From positions 186,001 to 250,000 of the forward strand of contig CAVWBQ010000002.1 of assembly GCA_963753225.1 (NCBI GenBank): a DNA stretch of 64,000 nucleotides, read 5' to 3'. Positions within the stretch are counted from its first letter, which is position 1, and each line of letters opens with the position of its first letter. Positions 1-9,175 of this stretch are shown here, piece after piece. Below the pieces are notes generated by a model. It made no database searches. It was not told the DNA's origin and saw nothing but the letters and a program-made list of their open reading frames with translations. Made by a program: the position numbers and the translations under genes. Source of the DNA: Palsa-504 sp963753225 (GTDB taxonomy: Bacteria > Actinomycetota > Actinomycetes > Streptosporangiales > Streptosporangiaceae).

Positions 1-509
1 CCGTACTGGTGCGGCCTCCAGCCGTGCGCCGCCAGCTGGATGACGGCGTACGTCTTCTTGCTCGTATTCGTGGACCAGAGCGCGACGTTGCCGGGCGCGT
101 CGATGACCGCATTGCCGTCGGCCCGCAGGATCAGCACGGACCCGCTGTGCCCGCCCGTCCCGGCGGCCCACAGCGGCGTGCCGCCGGGCACCGCGACCAC
201 CAGGTTGCCGTCGGTCTGCATGACCAGCTGCGCGCCGTCATTGCGCCAGGTGTTGCTGGCCCAGATCGGGACGCGGCCCGGTGCGTAGAGGACGAGGTTG
301 CCGTCGGCCTGCATGGTGAGGATGTCGCTGCCGGCGCTCATCGACTGGCCGGGATGGAGTGTCTCGCCGGGGAGCAGCCGGTCGCTGCCCGCCGCCGCGC
401 GGGCCGGGCCGCTGCCGAGGACCGGCCAGAGGACGGCGAGCAGGACCATGCCGCCGACGACGGCCCGGATCCGCCCGGGGCGAGAGCTCGCGTTATGACA
501 GCCCTGCAT
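1..509 (-). CDS. Secreted B-lectin (bulb-type mannose-binding) domain protein, 3' end outside window
   Basis: The minus-strand frame is open from an ATG at 509 to the window edge. The start is supported by a GGAGGGG ribosome site about 8 bases upstream. The first ~38 residues form a signal peptide (arginine-rich start, hydrophobic VVGGMVLLAVLWPVL, then GPARAAA). The rest is a bulb-lectin fold with repeats of the QxDxNxVxY type: QADGNLVLY is a perfect match, followed by QTDGNLVVA and RADGNAVID. Family knowledge: such beta-prism domains bind mannose or other glycans outside the cell. The C-terminus is missing, so a fused catalytic domain cannot be excluded. Confidence 0.8.
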   Translation of the reverse strand, partial: MQGCHNASSRPGRIRAVVGGMVLLAVLWPVLGSGPARAAAGSDRLLPGETLHPGQSMSAGSDILTMQADGNLVLYAPGRVPIWASNTWRNDGAQLVMQTDGNLVVAVPGGTPLWAAGTGGHSGSVLILRADGNAVIDAPGNVALWSTNTSKKTYAVIQLAAHGWRPHQY

Positions 510-727
510 TCTTGATTCCCCTCCATGTGGACCTGGGGCCCCGTTGATTCCCAGAGGTAAGTTCCCACCTAGCTGGCGTGATAGACATGGGGCCAATGGG
601 GTGGAAGAGACAATCTGGGGCGGGTGATGCCCTCGGCCGACCGCCGGGGCTGAGGGGCCGCATCCGTTCGGTTCGAATGTATCGAACGGGTTCCCAGAGT
701 ATTCGATCATATGTTTTAATAGATGAC

Positions 728-1522
728 ATGTTCGAAGCTCTCGCCCAAGGTGCCAGCCACCCCGCCGTAGCCGCCTGGCTGGGGCTGGGCACGGCGGCGG
801 TGGCCGCCATGGTGGTGGCCATGGCCTGGAGCGTGAACGCGCGCCAGATCCGGCTGGCGGAACTGCTGGCCCGGCGCCAGTTCCCGGTAACCAGCGGCAA
901 CGGCGCGGCCAAGGGCACGGCCGAGATCGAGAACGGCGCCGCGGCGAAAGAGGCCGCCGCGGCGAGCGCTAAGAAGGTGCCGCCGGAGGTCATAGACGGA
1001 CCCGACGAGGTGGTGGCCGGGGAGCAGGCCAGGTACCGCGTCCAGACCGGGGGCCCGCACCAGGTGGTGTCGTGGGCGGTCGGCGGCGGCGGCGCGGTGT
1101 CGCACGGTCCCGACCCGGGTCATCCCGGTGACCTGCTGCTAGTCGCCGGGCAGCCAGGCGAACTTACTCTCATCGCCAGGGTGCGGGAGGGCCTGACCGA
1201 GCGGCGCGCGACCAAGACCGTCACCGCGGTGGCCGAGGTGGCCGAGCCCGCGCCGCCGTTCACGCTGCGCCTGTTCCTTCACGGGTGGGGGCTGATCGTG
1301 GTGGCGGTGCTGATCGTCGGGTTCGCCGGCGCGCTGGACGCGCTGGGCAACTTCACCTCCTCCGACTTCATCGCCGTGGCCGTCCCGCTGGCCGCCTTGC
1401 TCGGCGTGCTCGCCGTGGCGCGAGGCGCAAGCGGCGTCGGCGAGGCCGGCGGCCGGCCAGGCAACGGTCACGGCCTGGGCCACCACGGGCACGGCGCTGG
1501 CAAGCGGCACGGGCAGGTCTAG
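728..1522 (+). CDS. Membrane protein of unknown function with Ig-like central domain
   Basis: About 264 aa. I take ATG 728 as the start because it falls just before a membrane segment (PAVAAWLGLGTAAVAAMVVA) and just after an AT-rich stretch at ~700-725. After an Ala/Lys-rich linker comes a segment around residues 80-155 (PPEVIDGPDEVVAGEQARY onward) that reads like a bacterial Ig-like beta-sandwich. Two more hydrophobic helices follow (GLIVVAVLIVGFAGALDAL and FIAVAVPLAALLGVLAVARG), then a His/Gly-rich tail. I do not recognise a family and assign no function. An upstream start at 578 is open in frame but adds a poorly conserved-looking, Arg-rich leader. Confidence 0.55.
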   Translation: MFEALAQGASHPAVAAWLGLGTAAVAAMVVAMAWSVNARQIRLAELLARRQFPVTSGNGAAKGTAEIENGAAAKEAAAASAKKVPPEVIDGPDEVVAGEQARYRVQTGGPHQVVSWAVGGGGAVSHGPDPGHPGDLLLVAGQPGELTLIARVREGLTERRATKTVTAVAEVAEPAPPFTLRLFLHGWGLIVVAVLIVGFAGALDALGNFTSSDFIAVAVPLAALLGVLAVARGASGVGEAGGRPGNGHGLGHHGHGAGKRHGQV

Positions 1523-1556
1523 GGAAAGAAGGCTGAAACACTTCGTATCCAAAACC

Positions 1557-1583
1557 TGTACAGCAATATGGTATTGCTATACA
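1557..1583. promoter_or_regulatory. Near-perfect palindromic operator upstream of permease/TetR operon
   Basis: TGTACAGCAATA, three bases (TGG), then TATTGCTATACA: two 12-bp arms matching at 11 of 12 positions. It lies 50 bases before the permease start, in an AT-rich pocket, and the operon's second gene encodes a TetR-type repressor, so it is the likely autoregulatory operator. Confidence 0.7.
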
Positions 1584-1633
1584 GTACTGCCATAGCCCCG
1601 GCACCCGGCCCGGGCGGAAGGCGATACACCCCC

Positions 1634-3166
1634 ATGACCACTCTCGTTAGCGCGGAGACGACTGCTCCCGCGGTTGTCGCAGCACCGGCGGCATCAGCCC
1701 CGGCCCAGGACGCTGCTGCCCAGGACAAGGGCCTGCGTGCCGGAGCGCTCGGGCTACTCTCCAGCGTGGTGATCGCGGTCTCCTCGACCGCGCCCGCCTA
1801 CAGCATGGCCGCGACGCTCGGCCTGATCGTCGCCGTGGTCGGGGTGCACAGCCCGGGCACGCTGATCGTGTCGTTCCTGCCGATGCTCTGCATCGCCTAC
1901 GCGTTCCGGGAGCTGAACAAGGTCGATCCCGACTGCGGTACCACGTTCACCTGGACGGCGCGGGCGTTCGGCCCGCGGACGGGCTGGATGGGCGGCTGGG
2001 GGCTCATCGCGGCCGACGTCATCGTGATGGCCAGCCTGGCGCAGATTGCCGGGCGGTACTTCATGCAGTTGGCCGGCCTACAGGGGGCGGGGACCGTCTG
2101 GGTGACGGTGGCGGGGGTCGCGTTCATCGCCTTGCTCACCGGGGTCTGCTACCGCGGCATCGAGGTGTCGGCCCGGCTGCAGCAGGTGCTGCTGGTCATC
2201 GAGGTCGGCGCGCTGGCCGTCTTCGCGATCGTCGCGCTGGTCAAGGCGGGTACCGGGCACGCGCTGCCCGGGGCGGCGCACCCGTCGGCCGCGTGGCTGA
2301 GCCCGTGGACGGGATCGTTCGGCAGCCTGTCGAACTCGTTCCTGCTGGCCGTGTTCATCTACTGGGGCTGGGACTGCGCCCTGTCCGTGAACGAGGAGAC
2401 TAAGGACTCCGCGCGTACCCCTGGGCGGGCCGCGGTCATGGCCACGCTGATGCTGGTCGCGATCTTCGCCGTGGTGAGCGTGGCCGCCCTGGTCTACGCC
2501 GGGCCCGCCTTCCTGGCCTCGCACAGCACCGACGTGCTCGGCGCCATGGCCACCTCCGTGCTGGGCAGCGTCCCAGGCAAGCTGCTAGTCCTGTGCGTGC
2601 TGACCTCCACGGCCGCCTCGTGCCAGACCACGATCATGCCGACAGCCCGCGCCGTCCTGGCCATGTCGGCGCACGGCGCGATCCCCCGCTGGTTCGCCCG
2701 GATGCACCCGCGGTTCCGCACGCCCACCACGGCGACCCTGGTCATGGGCGGCATCTCGGTCCTGTTCTTCGTGCTGCTGACCGCCGCGTCGAAGAACGTG
2801 CTGGCCGACTCGGCCGCGTCGGTCGGGCTGCTGATCGCCTTCTACTACGGGCTGACCGGGTTCGCCTGCGTCTGGTTCTTCCGCCGCTCGCTGCTGGGCA
2901 GCGTGCGGGACCTGGTCACCAAGGGGATCCTGCCGATGGTCGGCGGGCTGACCCTTATGGCCGCGTTCGTCCTGTCGGTCAAGTCGTACTGGCCGGCCGC
3001 GAGCAGCTACTCCAGCTTTCACGGAATCGGGGGTATCTTCCTGATCGGTGCTGGTTCCCTCGTTGTGGGAGTGATCGTCATGGTGGTTACCGCCCGGTTC
3101 CTGCCCCGGTACTTCGCGAAGGGGATCACCACACCCGTTCGGGACGAAGGGAGTACCACGCCGTGA
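1634..3166 (+). CDS. APC-family amino acid/polyamine permease
   Basis: About 510 aa from ATG 1634 (GGAAGG about 10 bases upstream; the longer in-frame start at 1568 would lie inside the operator). Twelve hydrophobic helices are visible. The first, after SSVVIAVSSTAPAYSMAATL, carries the unwound-helix small-residue motif typical of APC transporters, and the family-typical EETK loop follows the WGWDC helix. Known role of the family: proton- or cation-coupled uptake of amino acids or amines across the cytoplasmic membrane. The gene overlaps the following tetR gene by GTGA (translational coupling), so the ligand of that regulator may be the transported compound. Substrate cannot be read from sequence. 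Confidence 0.88.
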   Translation: MTTLVSAETTAPAVVAAPAASAPAQDAAAQDKGLRAGALGLLSSVVIAVSSTAPAYSMAATLGLIVAVVGVHSPGTLIVSFLPMLCIAYAFRELNKVDPDCGTTFTWTARAFGPRTGWMGGWGLIAADVIVMASLAQIAGRYFMQLAGLQGAGTVWVTVAGVAFIALLTGVCYRGIEVSARLQQVLLVIEVGALAVFAIVALVKAGTGHALPGAAHPSAAWLSPWTGSFGSLSNSFLLAVFIYWGWDCALSVNEETKDSARTPGRAAVMATLMLVAIFAVVSVAALVYAGPAFLASHSTDVLGAMATSVLGSVPGKLLVLCVLTSTAASCQTTIMPTARAVLAMSAHGAIPRWFARMHPRFRTPTTATLVMGGISVLFFVLLTAASKNVLADSAASVGLLIAFYYGLTGFACVWFFRRSLLGSVRDLVTKGILPMVGGLTLMAAFVLSVKSYWPAASSYSSFHGIGGIFLIGAGSLVVGVIVMVVTARFLPRYFAKGITTPVRDEGSTTP

Positions 3167-3816
3167 CCTCAGCGCACCTCGAGCCCGCGGTACCGGCCGC
3201 GACCCACGGGCGGGGCCGCGGGCCCGGCCGCCGGGCCGGACGCCGGAAGATCGCGGTGCTCGAGGCCGCCTGCCGGGTCATCGCCGAACGGGGCGCCGAC
3301 GCCACTCGCTTCGCCGACGTGGCGGCCGAAAGCGGCGTCCCGGTCAGCACCCTGCAGTACTACTTCGGCTCGCGCGAGGACCTGCTGGTGGCGGCGTTCC
3401 GGCACGCGTCGAGCACGGAAATCGCCGAACTGGAGGCCGAGGTCGCGGGCATCAGCGACCCGTGGGAGCAGCTCGAGCGGATCCTGGTCAGGTCGCTGAC
3501 CGGATACGAGCCGGACGCGCCGGACGCCGGGCGGCTGTGGATCGAGTCCTGGCACTTCGGCATCCGCGACCCCGAGATGCGTGCCGACGCGCTGCGTGAC
3601 AACACCGCCTGGCGGCGGCTGGTGGCGAGCGTGATCAGGCGCGGCATCGAGCTGGGCACCTTCAGCGGCCGGTACGCCCCCGACACCGTCGCCGTGCTGG
3701 CCGTCGCCGCCGCCGACGGGATGGGCATCCCGCTGTCGCTCGGTGACCCGGAAATCACCGCCCCCGGCGCGGCGCAGACCGTGCTGGCCGCGCTGCGCGA
3801 ACTGCTGCGCCCATGA
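3163..3816 (+). CDS. TetR/AcrR-family transcriptional repressor
   Basis: 217 aa from GTG 3163, which overlaps the permease stop. A basic leader (RGRGPGRRAGRRK) precedes a standard TetR helix-turn-helix: AVLEAACRVIAERGADATRF, then VPVSTLQYYFGSREDLL, with the YYF-SRE recognition pattern. The C-terminal ligand domain is all-helical and of the BetI-like type. The palindrome at 1557-1583 is the probable target. Inferred role: represses the permease operon until an amino acid or amine inducer binds. Confidence 0.88.
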   Translation: MTSAHLEPAVPAATHGRGRGPGRRAGRRKIAVLEAACRVIAERGADATRFADVAAESGVPVSTLQYYFGSREDLLVAAFRHASSTEIAELEAEVAGISDPWEQLERILVRSLTGYEPDAPDAGRLWIESWHFGIRDPEMRADALRDNTAWRRLVASVIRRGIELGTFSGRYAPDTVAVLAVAAADGMGIPLSLGDPEITAPGAAQTVLAALRELLRP

Positions 3817-3959
3817 CGGATCCGCCCGCCCGGCGGTTCATGATTTCACGTCTCGAACGGGTATCACTCTCCCCATGCCGCTTGACGCATCTCTGAGCTG
3901 GAGGTTAGCTAGCAGCCGTTTGCTTTTGGCGGATTTCTTCCTGTTAAGGGGGACTGTGT

Positions 3960-5924
3960 ATGGGTTCGTCGCGATTCGCCCGCAAGGTGGCCATCGGGCT
4001 GCTGGCCAGCGGCACCGTCATCGGCCTGACGGCGGCGGCCGCTTCGGCCGCGCCGCAAGGCCGCCATCCGCTGGACGGGAGCATGCCCAGGTGGCTGCAC
4101 CAGGCGCACGACATGGGCACCAGCTCGTCCGCGCAGCAGGTGAACTTCGGCGTGCTGCTCGGCATGCGCGATCAAGCCGGCGCCATGGCCACCCTGAAGG
4201 CGGTCTCCGACCCGGACAGCGCCAGCTACGGCCACTGGCTGACGAACGCGGACTTCGACGCCCGTTACGCCCCGGCCAGATCCTCGGTCACCGCGGTGCG
4301 GGACTGGCTCCGCTCGGAAGGATTCCAGGTCACCAAGACCCTGCCGAGCGGGATGTACGTGGAGGCCAGCGGTTCGGTCGCGCAGGTGGAGAGCGCCTTC
4401 GGCACGAGCGTGCACAACTACTCCTACCTGGGTAAGAACGTGCACGCGAACGACTCGCAGCTGTCCCTGCCGGCCAGCACCCCGGCCGCGGTCACCAGCG
4501 CGATCAGCGGCGTGATCGGGATCGACCAGGGCACCGCCATCAAGCACACCGCGGACACCGAACCGGGCCCGCCGCCCGGCGCCCGCTACGGCGTGCAGCC
4601 GTGCTCGGCCTACTACGCGCAGAAGCTGGCCAGCGACAAGCCGGCCGCCTACGGCAAGCACCAGCCCTACGTGGTCTGCGGTTACGGGCCCCAGCAGTAC
4701 CAGTCGGCCTACGGCGAGAGCGGGCTGCTCAAGGCGGGCATCGACGGCCGCGGGGTCACCGTGGCGATCACCGACGCGTACGCCGCGCCGACGATCTACC
4801 AAGATGCCCAGAAGTACAACAAGGTGCACCACCAGCCGCTGTTCAAGCCGGGCCAGTTCTCCCAGATCGTGCCGCCCGCGGACGGCTTCGACAACACTGA
4901 CCTGTGCGGTGCGCAGGGCTGGTACGGCGAGGAGACACTCGACGTCGAGGCGGTGCACGCGATGGCGCCCGGCGCGAAGGTCGTCTACGTCGGCGCGCCT
5001 GACTGCCTCGACGGCCTGGACAACGCCTGGGCCGAAACCATCGACAGCCATGTGGCCGACGTCATCACCAACTCCTGGACCGACGGCACCGACGACATCG
5101 CCCTGCTCGGCACCGACTACGTGACGTTCTACGAGCAGTTCTCCACCGAAGCGGCGCTCACCGGCATCACGGTGAACTTCTCCTCAGGCGACTCCGGCGA
5201 CCACACCGCCGGCGGCACCGACCTGCCGTCCAAGACCGTGGAGTTCCCGGCGGACCTGCCCTACGTCACCGGCGTCGGCGGCAGCAGCGTGCTGATCGGC
5301 CGCCACGGCCAGTGGCTGGACGAGTATGGCTGGCAGAGCTCGTACTCCGTCCTGACCAACGGGGCCTGGACCCCGGCTCCGCCCGGCACCTACAGCTCCG
5401 GTGGCGGCGGCGGGACCAGCCAGCTGTTCACCCAGCCCTGGTATCAGGCCGGCAAGGTGCCGGCCAGCATCTCGCAGTACTACAGCAGCACGCCGATGCG
5501 GGCGGTGCCCGACATCGCGATGGCCGGCGACCCCAACACCGGCTTCGAGGTGGGCGAGACCCAGGTGTTCCCGGACGGGACCTACTGGGACCAGTACCGC
5601 ATCGGAGGGACCAGCCTGTCCTCCCCGCTGCTGGCCGGCGTGGTGGCAGTAGCTGACCAGGCCCACCATCACCCGCTCGGGTTCATCAACCCGCTGTACT
5701 ACAAGCTGCTCGGCACGTCGGCGCTGCACGACACCGTGGCGCCGACCTCGCCCGTGGCCCAGGTCCGCACCGACTACGCGAATCTCCTGGACAACAGCCA
5801 GGGCAAGACGTACAAGCTGCAGACCGTCGACGTGCAGAGCTCGACCCTGCACGACACCCAGGGCTACGACAACGAGACCGGGGTGGGCACGCCGCGCGGG
5901 CCCGCGTTTTTCCTCGGCCGTTAG
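3960..5924 (+). CDS. Secreted S53 serine-carboxyl peptidase (sedolisin/kumamolisin type)
   Basis: 654 aa with a GGGGGA ribosome site. A signal peptide (GLLASGTVIGLTAAAASAA) leads into a pro-kumamolisin activation domain (about residues 60-190, with YGHWLTNADFDARYAP), followed by the catalytic domain. The S53 triad is visible: E324 and D328 in EETLD, oxyanion D411 in FSSGDSGD and nucleophile S552 in GGTSLSSP. Members are secreted endopeptidases active at acid pH that mature by removing the prodomain. A second S53 gene lies at 55646-57697 on the other strand, but the two differ clearly in length and inserts, so they are not a recent duplication. Confidence 0.93.
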   Translation: MGSSRFARKVAIGLLASGTVIGLTAAAASAAPQGRHPLDGSMPRWLHQAHDMGTSSSAQQVNFGVLLGMRDQAGAMATLKAVSDPDSASYGHWLTNADFDARYAPARSSVTAVRDWLRSEGFQVTKTLPSGMYVEASGSVAQVESAFGTSVHNYSYLGKNVHANDSQLSLPASTPAAVTSAISGVIGIDQGTAIKHTADTEPGPPPGARYGVQPCSAYYAQKLASDKPAAYGKHQPYVVCGYGPQQYQSAYGESGLLKAGIDGRGVTVAITDAYAAPTIYQDAQKYNKVHHQPLFKPGQFSQIVPPADGFDNTDLCGAQGWYGEETLDVEAVHAMAPGAKVVYVGAPDCLDGLDNAWAETIDSHVADVITNSWTDGTDDIALLGTDYVTFYEQFSTEAALTGITVNFSSGDSGDHTAGGTDLPSKTVEFPADLPYVTGVGGSSVLIGRHGQWLDEYGWQSSYSVLTNGAWTPAPPGTYSSGGGGGTSQLFTQPWYQAGKVPASISQYYSSTPMRAVPDIAMAGDPNTGFEVGETQVFPDGTYWDQYRIGGTSLSSPLLAGVVAVADQAHHHPLGFINPLYYKLLGTSALHDTVAPTSPVAQVRTDYANLLDNSQGKTYKLQTVDVQSSTLHDTQGYDNETGVGTPRGPAFFLGR

Positions 5925-5934
5925 CTGGCGCGGA

Positions 5935-5972
5935 CGCGGGGCCGGGGAGGGTGTTTCCTCCCCGGCCCCGCG
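5935..5972. terminator. Bidirectional hairpin between convergent genes
   Basis: A perfect 16-bp stem (CGCGGGGCCGGGGAGG and its complement) closes a 6-base loop GTGTTT. It sits 11 bases after the S53 stop and 7 bases before the stop of the convergent hydrolase gene. There is no long T-tract, as is common in high-GC actinomycetes. Confidence 0.8.
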
Positions 5973-5978
5973 CCATGT

Positions 5979-7121
5979 TTACCGGGTGACCGCGTCGTAG
6001 ATGGCCGTCACGTAGGCGGCGCTGCGGTCGGAGCCGACGACGCCCGGGCCCATCTTGTTCATCATGTAGGAGACCGTCATCCGGCGGCCGAGGTCCATGA
6101 GGATGATCGAGCCGCCCCAGCCGCCCCAGAAGCAGATCTTCTCGTCCGGGATGTAGGGCACCGCGTCGGCCAGGGGCAGCCCGTAGCCGATGCCGAAGCG
6201 GAGCGGGACGCCCAGCACCAGGTCGATGCCGTTGAGCTGCTCGCGGAAGATCACCTCGATGGTTTCCGGGCTGAGCAGGCGGACCCCGTCGACCTCGCCG
6301 CCGCGGGCCACGACCGACATGATCCTCGCGACCGACCGGGCGTTCCCGTGCCCGTTCGCGGCGCCGATGTCGGCCCGCCGCCAGCCGGGCGTGTTGGCGT
6401 CCTCGGCGGCCGGCGTCGGCCCGGTGAACGTCTTGACCGCCGGGCTGTCCATGCCCAGGGCCTCCAGGTCGATCGGCAGCGGCGGCGGCGGGACCACGGG
6501 GGCGATCCGGTCCCAGTCGCTTTCCGCCGCGCCGATCTGGAAGTCCGCGCCCAGCGGCCCGGCGATCTGCTCGGCGACGAACTGCTTGAGCGACTTGCCG
6601 CTGATCCTTCTGACGACCTCGCCGACCAGGTGGCCGTAGTTGAGCGCGTGGTAGCCGGACGCGGTGCCCGGCTCCCACCAGGGCGCCTGGGCCGCCATCC
6701 GGGAGGTGGCCTGCTCCCAGTCGTAGAGGACCTCGACGGTGGCCGGCTGGTCCAGGCCTGACACCCCGGAGGCGTGCGACATGACGTGCCGGACCAGGAC
6801 GTCCTGCTTGCCGTTGGCGGCGAACTCGGGCCAGTACTTCGCGACCGGCTGGTCCACGTCCAGCTCACCCCGGTCGACCAGCATCAGCGCGGCCAGGCTG
6901 GTCACCGTCTTGGTGGAGGACCAGACGTTGGTGATCGTGTGCTCGTCCCACGGGGTCGTCCTGGCCTGGTCGCGGAAGCCGCCCCACACGTCAACAACGT
7001 GGTCGCCGTCGATGTCCACCACGATCGACGCGCCGAGTTCCTCGCCCGAGTCCAGGTTCTGCGCCAGCGCGCTGCGCACCGCCTCGAACCGCTCGTCGCA
7101 TGTCCCGTGAATGTCCGCCAC
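5979..7121 (-). CDS. Serine hydrolase, beta-lactamase/class C esterase fold
   Basis: 380 aa. The class C beta-lactamase/EstB-type signature is clear: S68-S-T-K71 in VWSSTKTVTSLAAL (nucleophile and general base), and Y157 in GYHALNYGHLVGEV as the second catalytic group. The HMMSHxSG-like block appears as RHVMSHASGVSGLD, and WGGWGGS near the C-terminus takes the place of the KTG strand. No signal peptide, so a cytoplasmic esterase or D-aminopeptidase-like enzyme is more likely than a true beta-lactamase. Stand-alone gene ending at the bidirectional hairpin. Confidence 0.85.
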   Translation of the reverse strand: MADIHGTCDERFEAVRSALAQNLDSGEELGASIVVDIDGDHVVDVWGGFRDQARTTPWDEHTITNVWSSTKTVTSLAALMLVDRGELDVDQPVAKYWPEFAANGKQDVLVRHVMSHASGVSGLDQPATVEVLYDWEQATSRMAAQAPWWEPGTASGYHALNYGHLVGEVVRRISGKSLKQFVAEQIAGPLGADFQIGAAESDWDRIAPVVPPPPLPIDLEALGMDSPAVKTFTGPTPAAEDANTPGWRRADIGAANGHGNARSVARIMSVVARGGEVDGVRLLSPETIEVIFREQLNGIDLVLGVPLRFGIGYGLPLADAVPYIPDEKICFWGGWGGSIILMDLGRRMTVSYMMNKMGPGVVGSDRSAAYVTAIYDAVTR

Positions 7122-7888
7122 GTTCGTCCTCCTCGCCGCTGAGGTCAGCGCTGGTCAGCTCGGGTGAGCCCAGATTGATGCCGACGCTAGCAGCCGCGAT
7201 ACGCCCGGGCTAGCCCTGGTTCGGCGGCTTTGCCTGCGGTTTCGAGCGCGGCGGTCCCCGAGCGCGCAGGACGCGTTGCCGTGACCGGGACGCGCCACGC
7301 CGAAGGGCTTATCACGTCGCTTCAGGGCATTATTTTCGCTATCATGTTCTATAGATAGTCATTTCAAGATCATTACTCCGAACGGGGTGGTGTGCATGCC
7401 TCAGCGGCCGGTTCCTCCGGGACCTGGGCAGGACGGAGACCCGGCCAGGCGGAGGAGGACTGGCCGACCTGATGCGAGGCGGCGGAGGCCGCGGGCGAGC
7501 CGCTGGATCCGGATGAGGCGGCGCTGGCCTCGCGGGCGGCGCGGCGGGGCCTGTCGGGCGGGACACCGATCGCGGGCGGGCGGCGCGGTCCGGGGCAGCC
7601 TGGGTCGGCGCAGCGCGCGGCCGGGTGAGTTCGTGAGCCGGGCGGTCGTTACCAGAACGGGGCATCAGCCGCCCCGGTATCCAGCACGTCAAACGTACCG
7701 GACCGCTGCCCCCGGGCCCTCGCGGCCGTCACGCTGATGCATGAGCAGGCCGGGCTGCGCATCGCTGTCATGCGGGCCTGCGTGCCGGTTCGTCGATCAG
7801 GCCGAGCCTGGTGGTAGTGGTACACGGTCTTCTGGTGACACCGGCGAAGGCCGCTGCCCGGCTCATCGTCGGTCCGCTGGTCATATCT
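7122..7888. other. Gene-poor stretch with possible decayed coding sequence
   Basis: No convincing gene. Bases 7339-7358 hold an inverted repeat CTATC-N10-GATAG in an AT-rich patch, possibly a promoter or operator. From ~7440 to ~7640 one plus-strand frame gives an Ala/Glu-rich run (EAAGEPLDPDEAALASRAAR) that looks like coding sequence but has no start and soon stops, while the longest frame (7396-7737) is Arg/Pro-rich and looks like a frame shadow. Most likely a decayed gene at the edge of the accessory island. Confidence 0.4.
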
Positions 7889-8692
7889 TCAGTGCCGCCC
7901 GCGGTCGAGGGCGGCGACCTCGCGTACGGCCTCAGCGATGGCCGGGGCGTCCCTTTTTAGGATCGCACCGTGGTTGCTGGCGACCTTCGCGCTGATTTGG
8001 AGGTTCGGGTTGCGGGCGGTCACCGTGTCGAGGCTGGTGCGTATCCGTTCTTGCTCATCACCGCGGCTTCCGAAGGACGTCCCCGAAGCAACCACGTACC
8101 GAACCGGGACAGTGATGTTGCCGAGAACGGGGCCCAGCTCGCGTGCGCGGGAGAGCTTGCCGAGCTCGATGTTGCTGTCGGCCTGCTGTTCGGCGGTCAT
8201 CCGCGGGGTCAGGCCCGTCGGGCGCAGCAGCGGCGTGAACCAGCCCATCCGCCGGAACAGCTTCCGGATCCGCTGCTCCATAGCCTCGTCGAGCCAGTCG
8301 TACGGGTACGCGCCGTCGACCAGGACCGCGCCCACGGTACGGTCCGGGTTCCGGCTGGCCCAGTGCGCCGCGACGACCGCTCCGTAGGACCAGCCCACCA
8401 GCAGCGGCCGGTCCACATCCCTGGCCGCGAGAACGGCATCGACATCCCGGACGGCGGCCTTGAAGGAATAGTCCGCCGAACGCTTCGATTTCTTGCCGCG
8501 AGCCCGCTCGTCGTAGGTAATGTGCCGCCACCCCGTCCCCAGTTCAGCGATAACCCGCCGCCAGTACCCCTGAGTGGCGAACTGGCCATTGAGGTAGACC
8601 ACGGGGATGCCGGGACCGCCGGTATCGGTGACGGCCAGGGCCGTATCGTCAACCGGCACCATGCCGGTCCAGGCGGATTGCCTGATGGTCAT
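7889..8692 (-). CDS. Alpha/beta-fold hydrolase
   Basis: 267 aa from ATG 8692, chosen over an upstream in-frame ATG (8752) because a GGAGAAAGGGAAG ribosome site sits just before it. The fold is clear: an N-terminal beta strand and oxyanion region (PVVYLNGQFATQGYWRR), nucleophile elbow GWSYGA with S102, and a late histidine H241 in KVASNHGA. The DERARGKK segment follows the usual strand 4. Function within the superfamily (esterase, peptidase or lyase) cannot be read. It borders the low-GC island but has host-like composition. Confidence 0.85.
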   Translation of the reverse strand: MTIRQSAWTGMVPVDDTALAVTDTGGPGIPVVYLNGQFATQGYWRRVIAELGTGWRHITYDERARGKKSKRSADYSFKAAVRDVDAVLAARDVDRPLLVGWSYGAVVAAHWASRNPDRTVGAVLVDGAYPYDWLDEAMEQRIRKLFRRMGWFTPLLRPTGLTPRMTAEQQADSNIELGKLSRARELGPVLGNITVPVRYVVASGTSFGSRGDEQERIRTSLDTVTARNPNLQISAKVASNHGAILKRDAPAIAEAVREVAALDRGRH

Positions 8693-8874
8693 GGTCTTCC
8701 CTTTCTCCAGGGTTGGAAGTGGATCGCGAGCGGCGGATGGTGATGTCGCCATAGGAGGGGCGTGCGTACCTCAACGGTCTCCCGGACCGGCTGGCGGTGT
8801 CCGGGTCAACTCCGTCCAGCACGGTCTTGTCTTGGCATGCTTCTCGCAGCCCGAGGCCGCGATCGCTGAACTGA

Positions 8875-9048
8875 TCACGACAGCCACGATCGCCCGCCGT
8901 TCTGACACAGGGATGGGCCGGGGTTCTCCTTCACCGCCACCGGGGCGCCCGGCTGCGCCGCCCGCTTGATAAGCGCTCTGCGCTCAGGAGTGAGGACAAT
9001 GGTAGTGTGCTGATTATGCCTGTGATCAAACTTTAGTTCTGCTGCCAT
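8875..9048 (-). CDS. Small hypothetical ORF (57 aa)
   Basis: ATG at 9048 follows GGAG with a 5-base gap. The product starts MAAELKFDHRHNQHTTIVLT and has a basic middle (PERRALIKRAAQ), then a Pro/Gly-rich end. The first half is in low-GC sequence unlike the host, the second half in host-like sequence, so the 3' part may be a junction. No family recognised. Confidence 0.3.
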   Translation of the reverse strand: MAAELKFDHRHNQHTTIVLTPERRALIKRAAQPGAPVAVKENPGPSLCQNGGRSWLS

Positions 9049-9175
9049 GCTAACTCCGCTCGCGCCTAAAGGCGCTCACTCTCACAGGTTGACTGAATCA
9101 AGAGCTGTCCTGTGGCAGGTCGCCTTCGGGTGACTCGCTTACTCTATTGGTCTTCTATTGTCTATTGGTAGTGCT

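Noticed and set aside
9..568. Several plus- and minus-strand ORFs around the B-lectin gene
   Set aside because: They are shadows in other frames; the true frame has no stop inside the window and shows QxDxNxVxY repeats.
7396..7737. 116-aa plus-strand ORF
   Set aside because: Arg/Pro-rich composition, no motif and poor start context; treated as non-coding.
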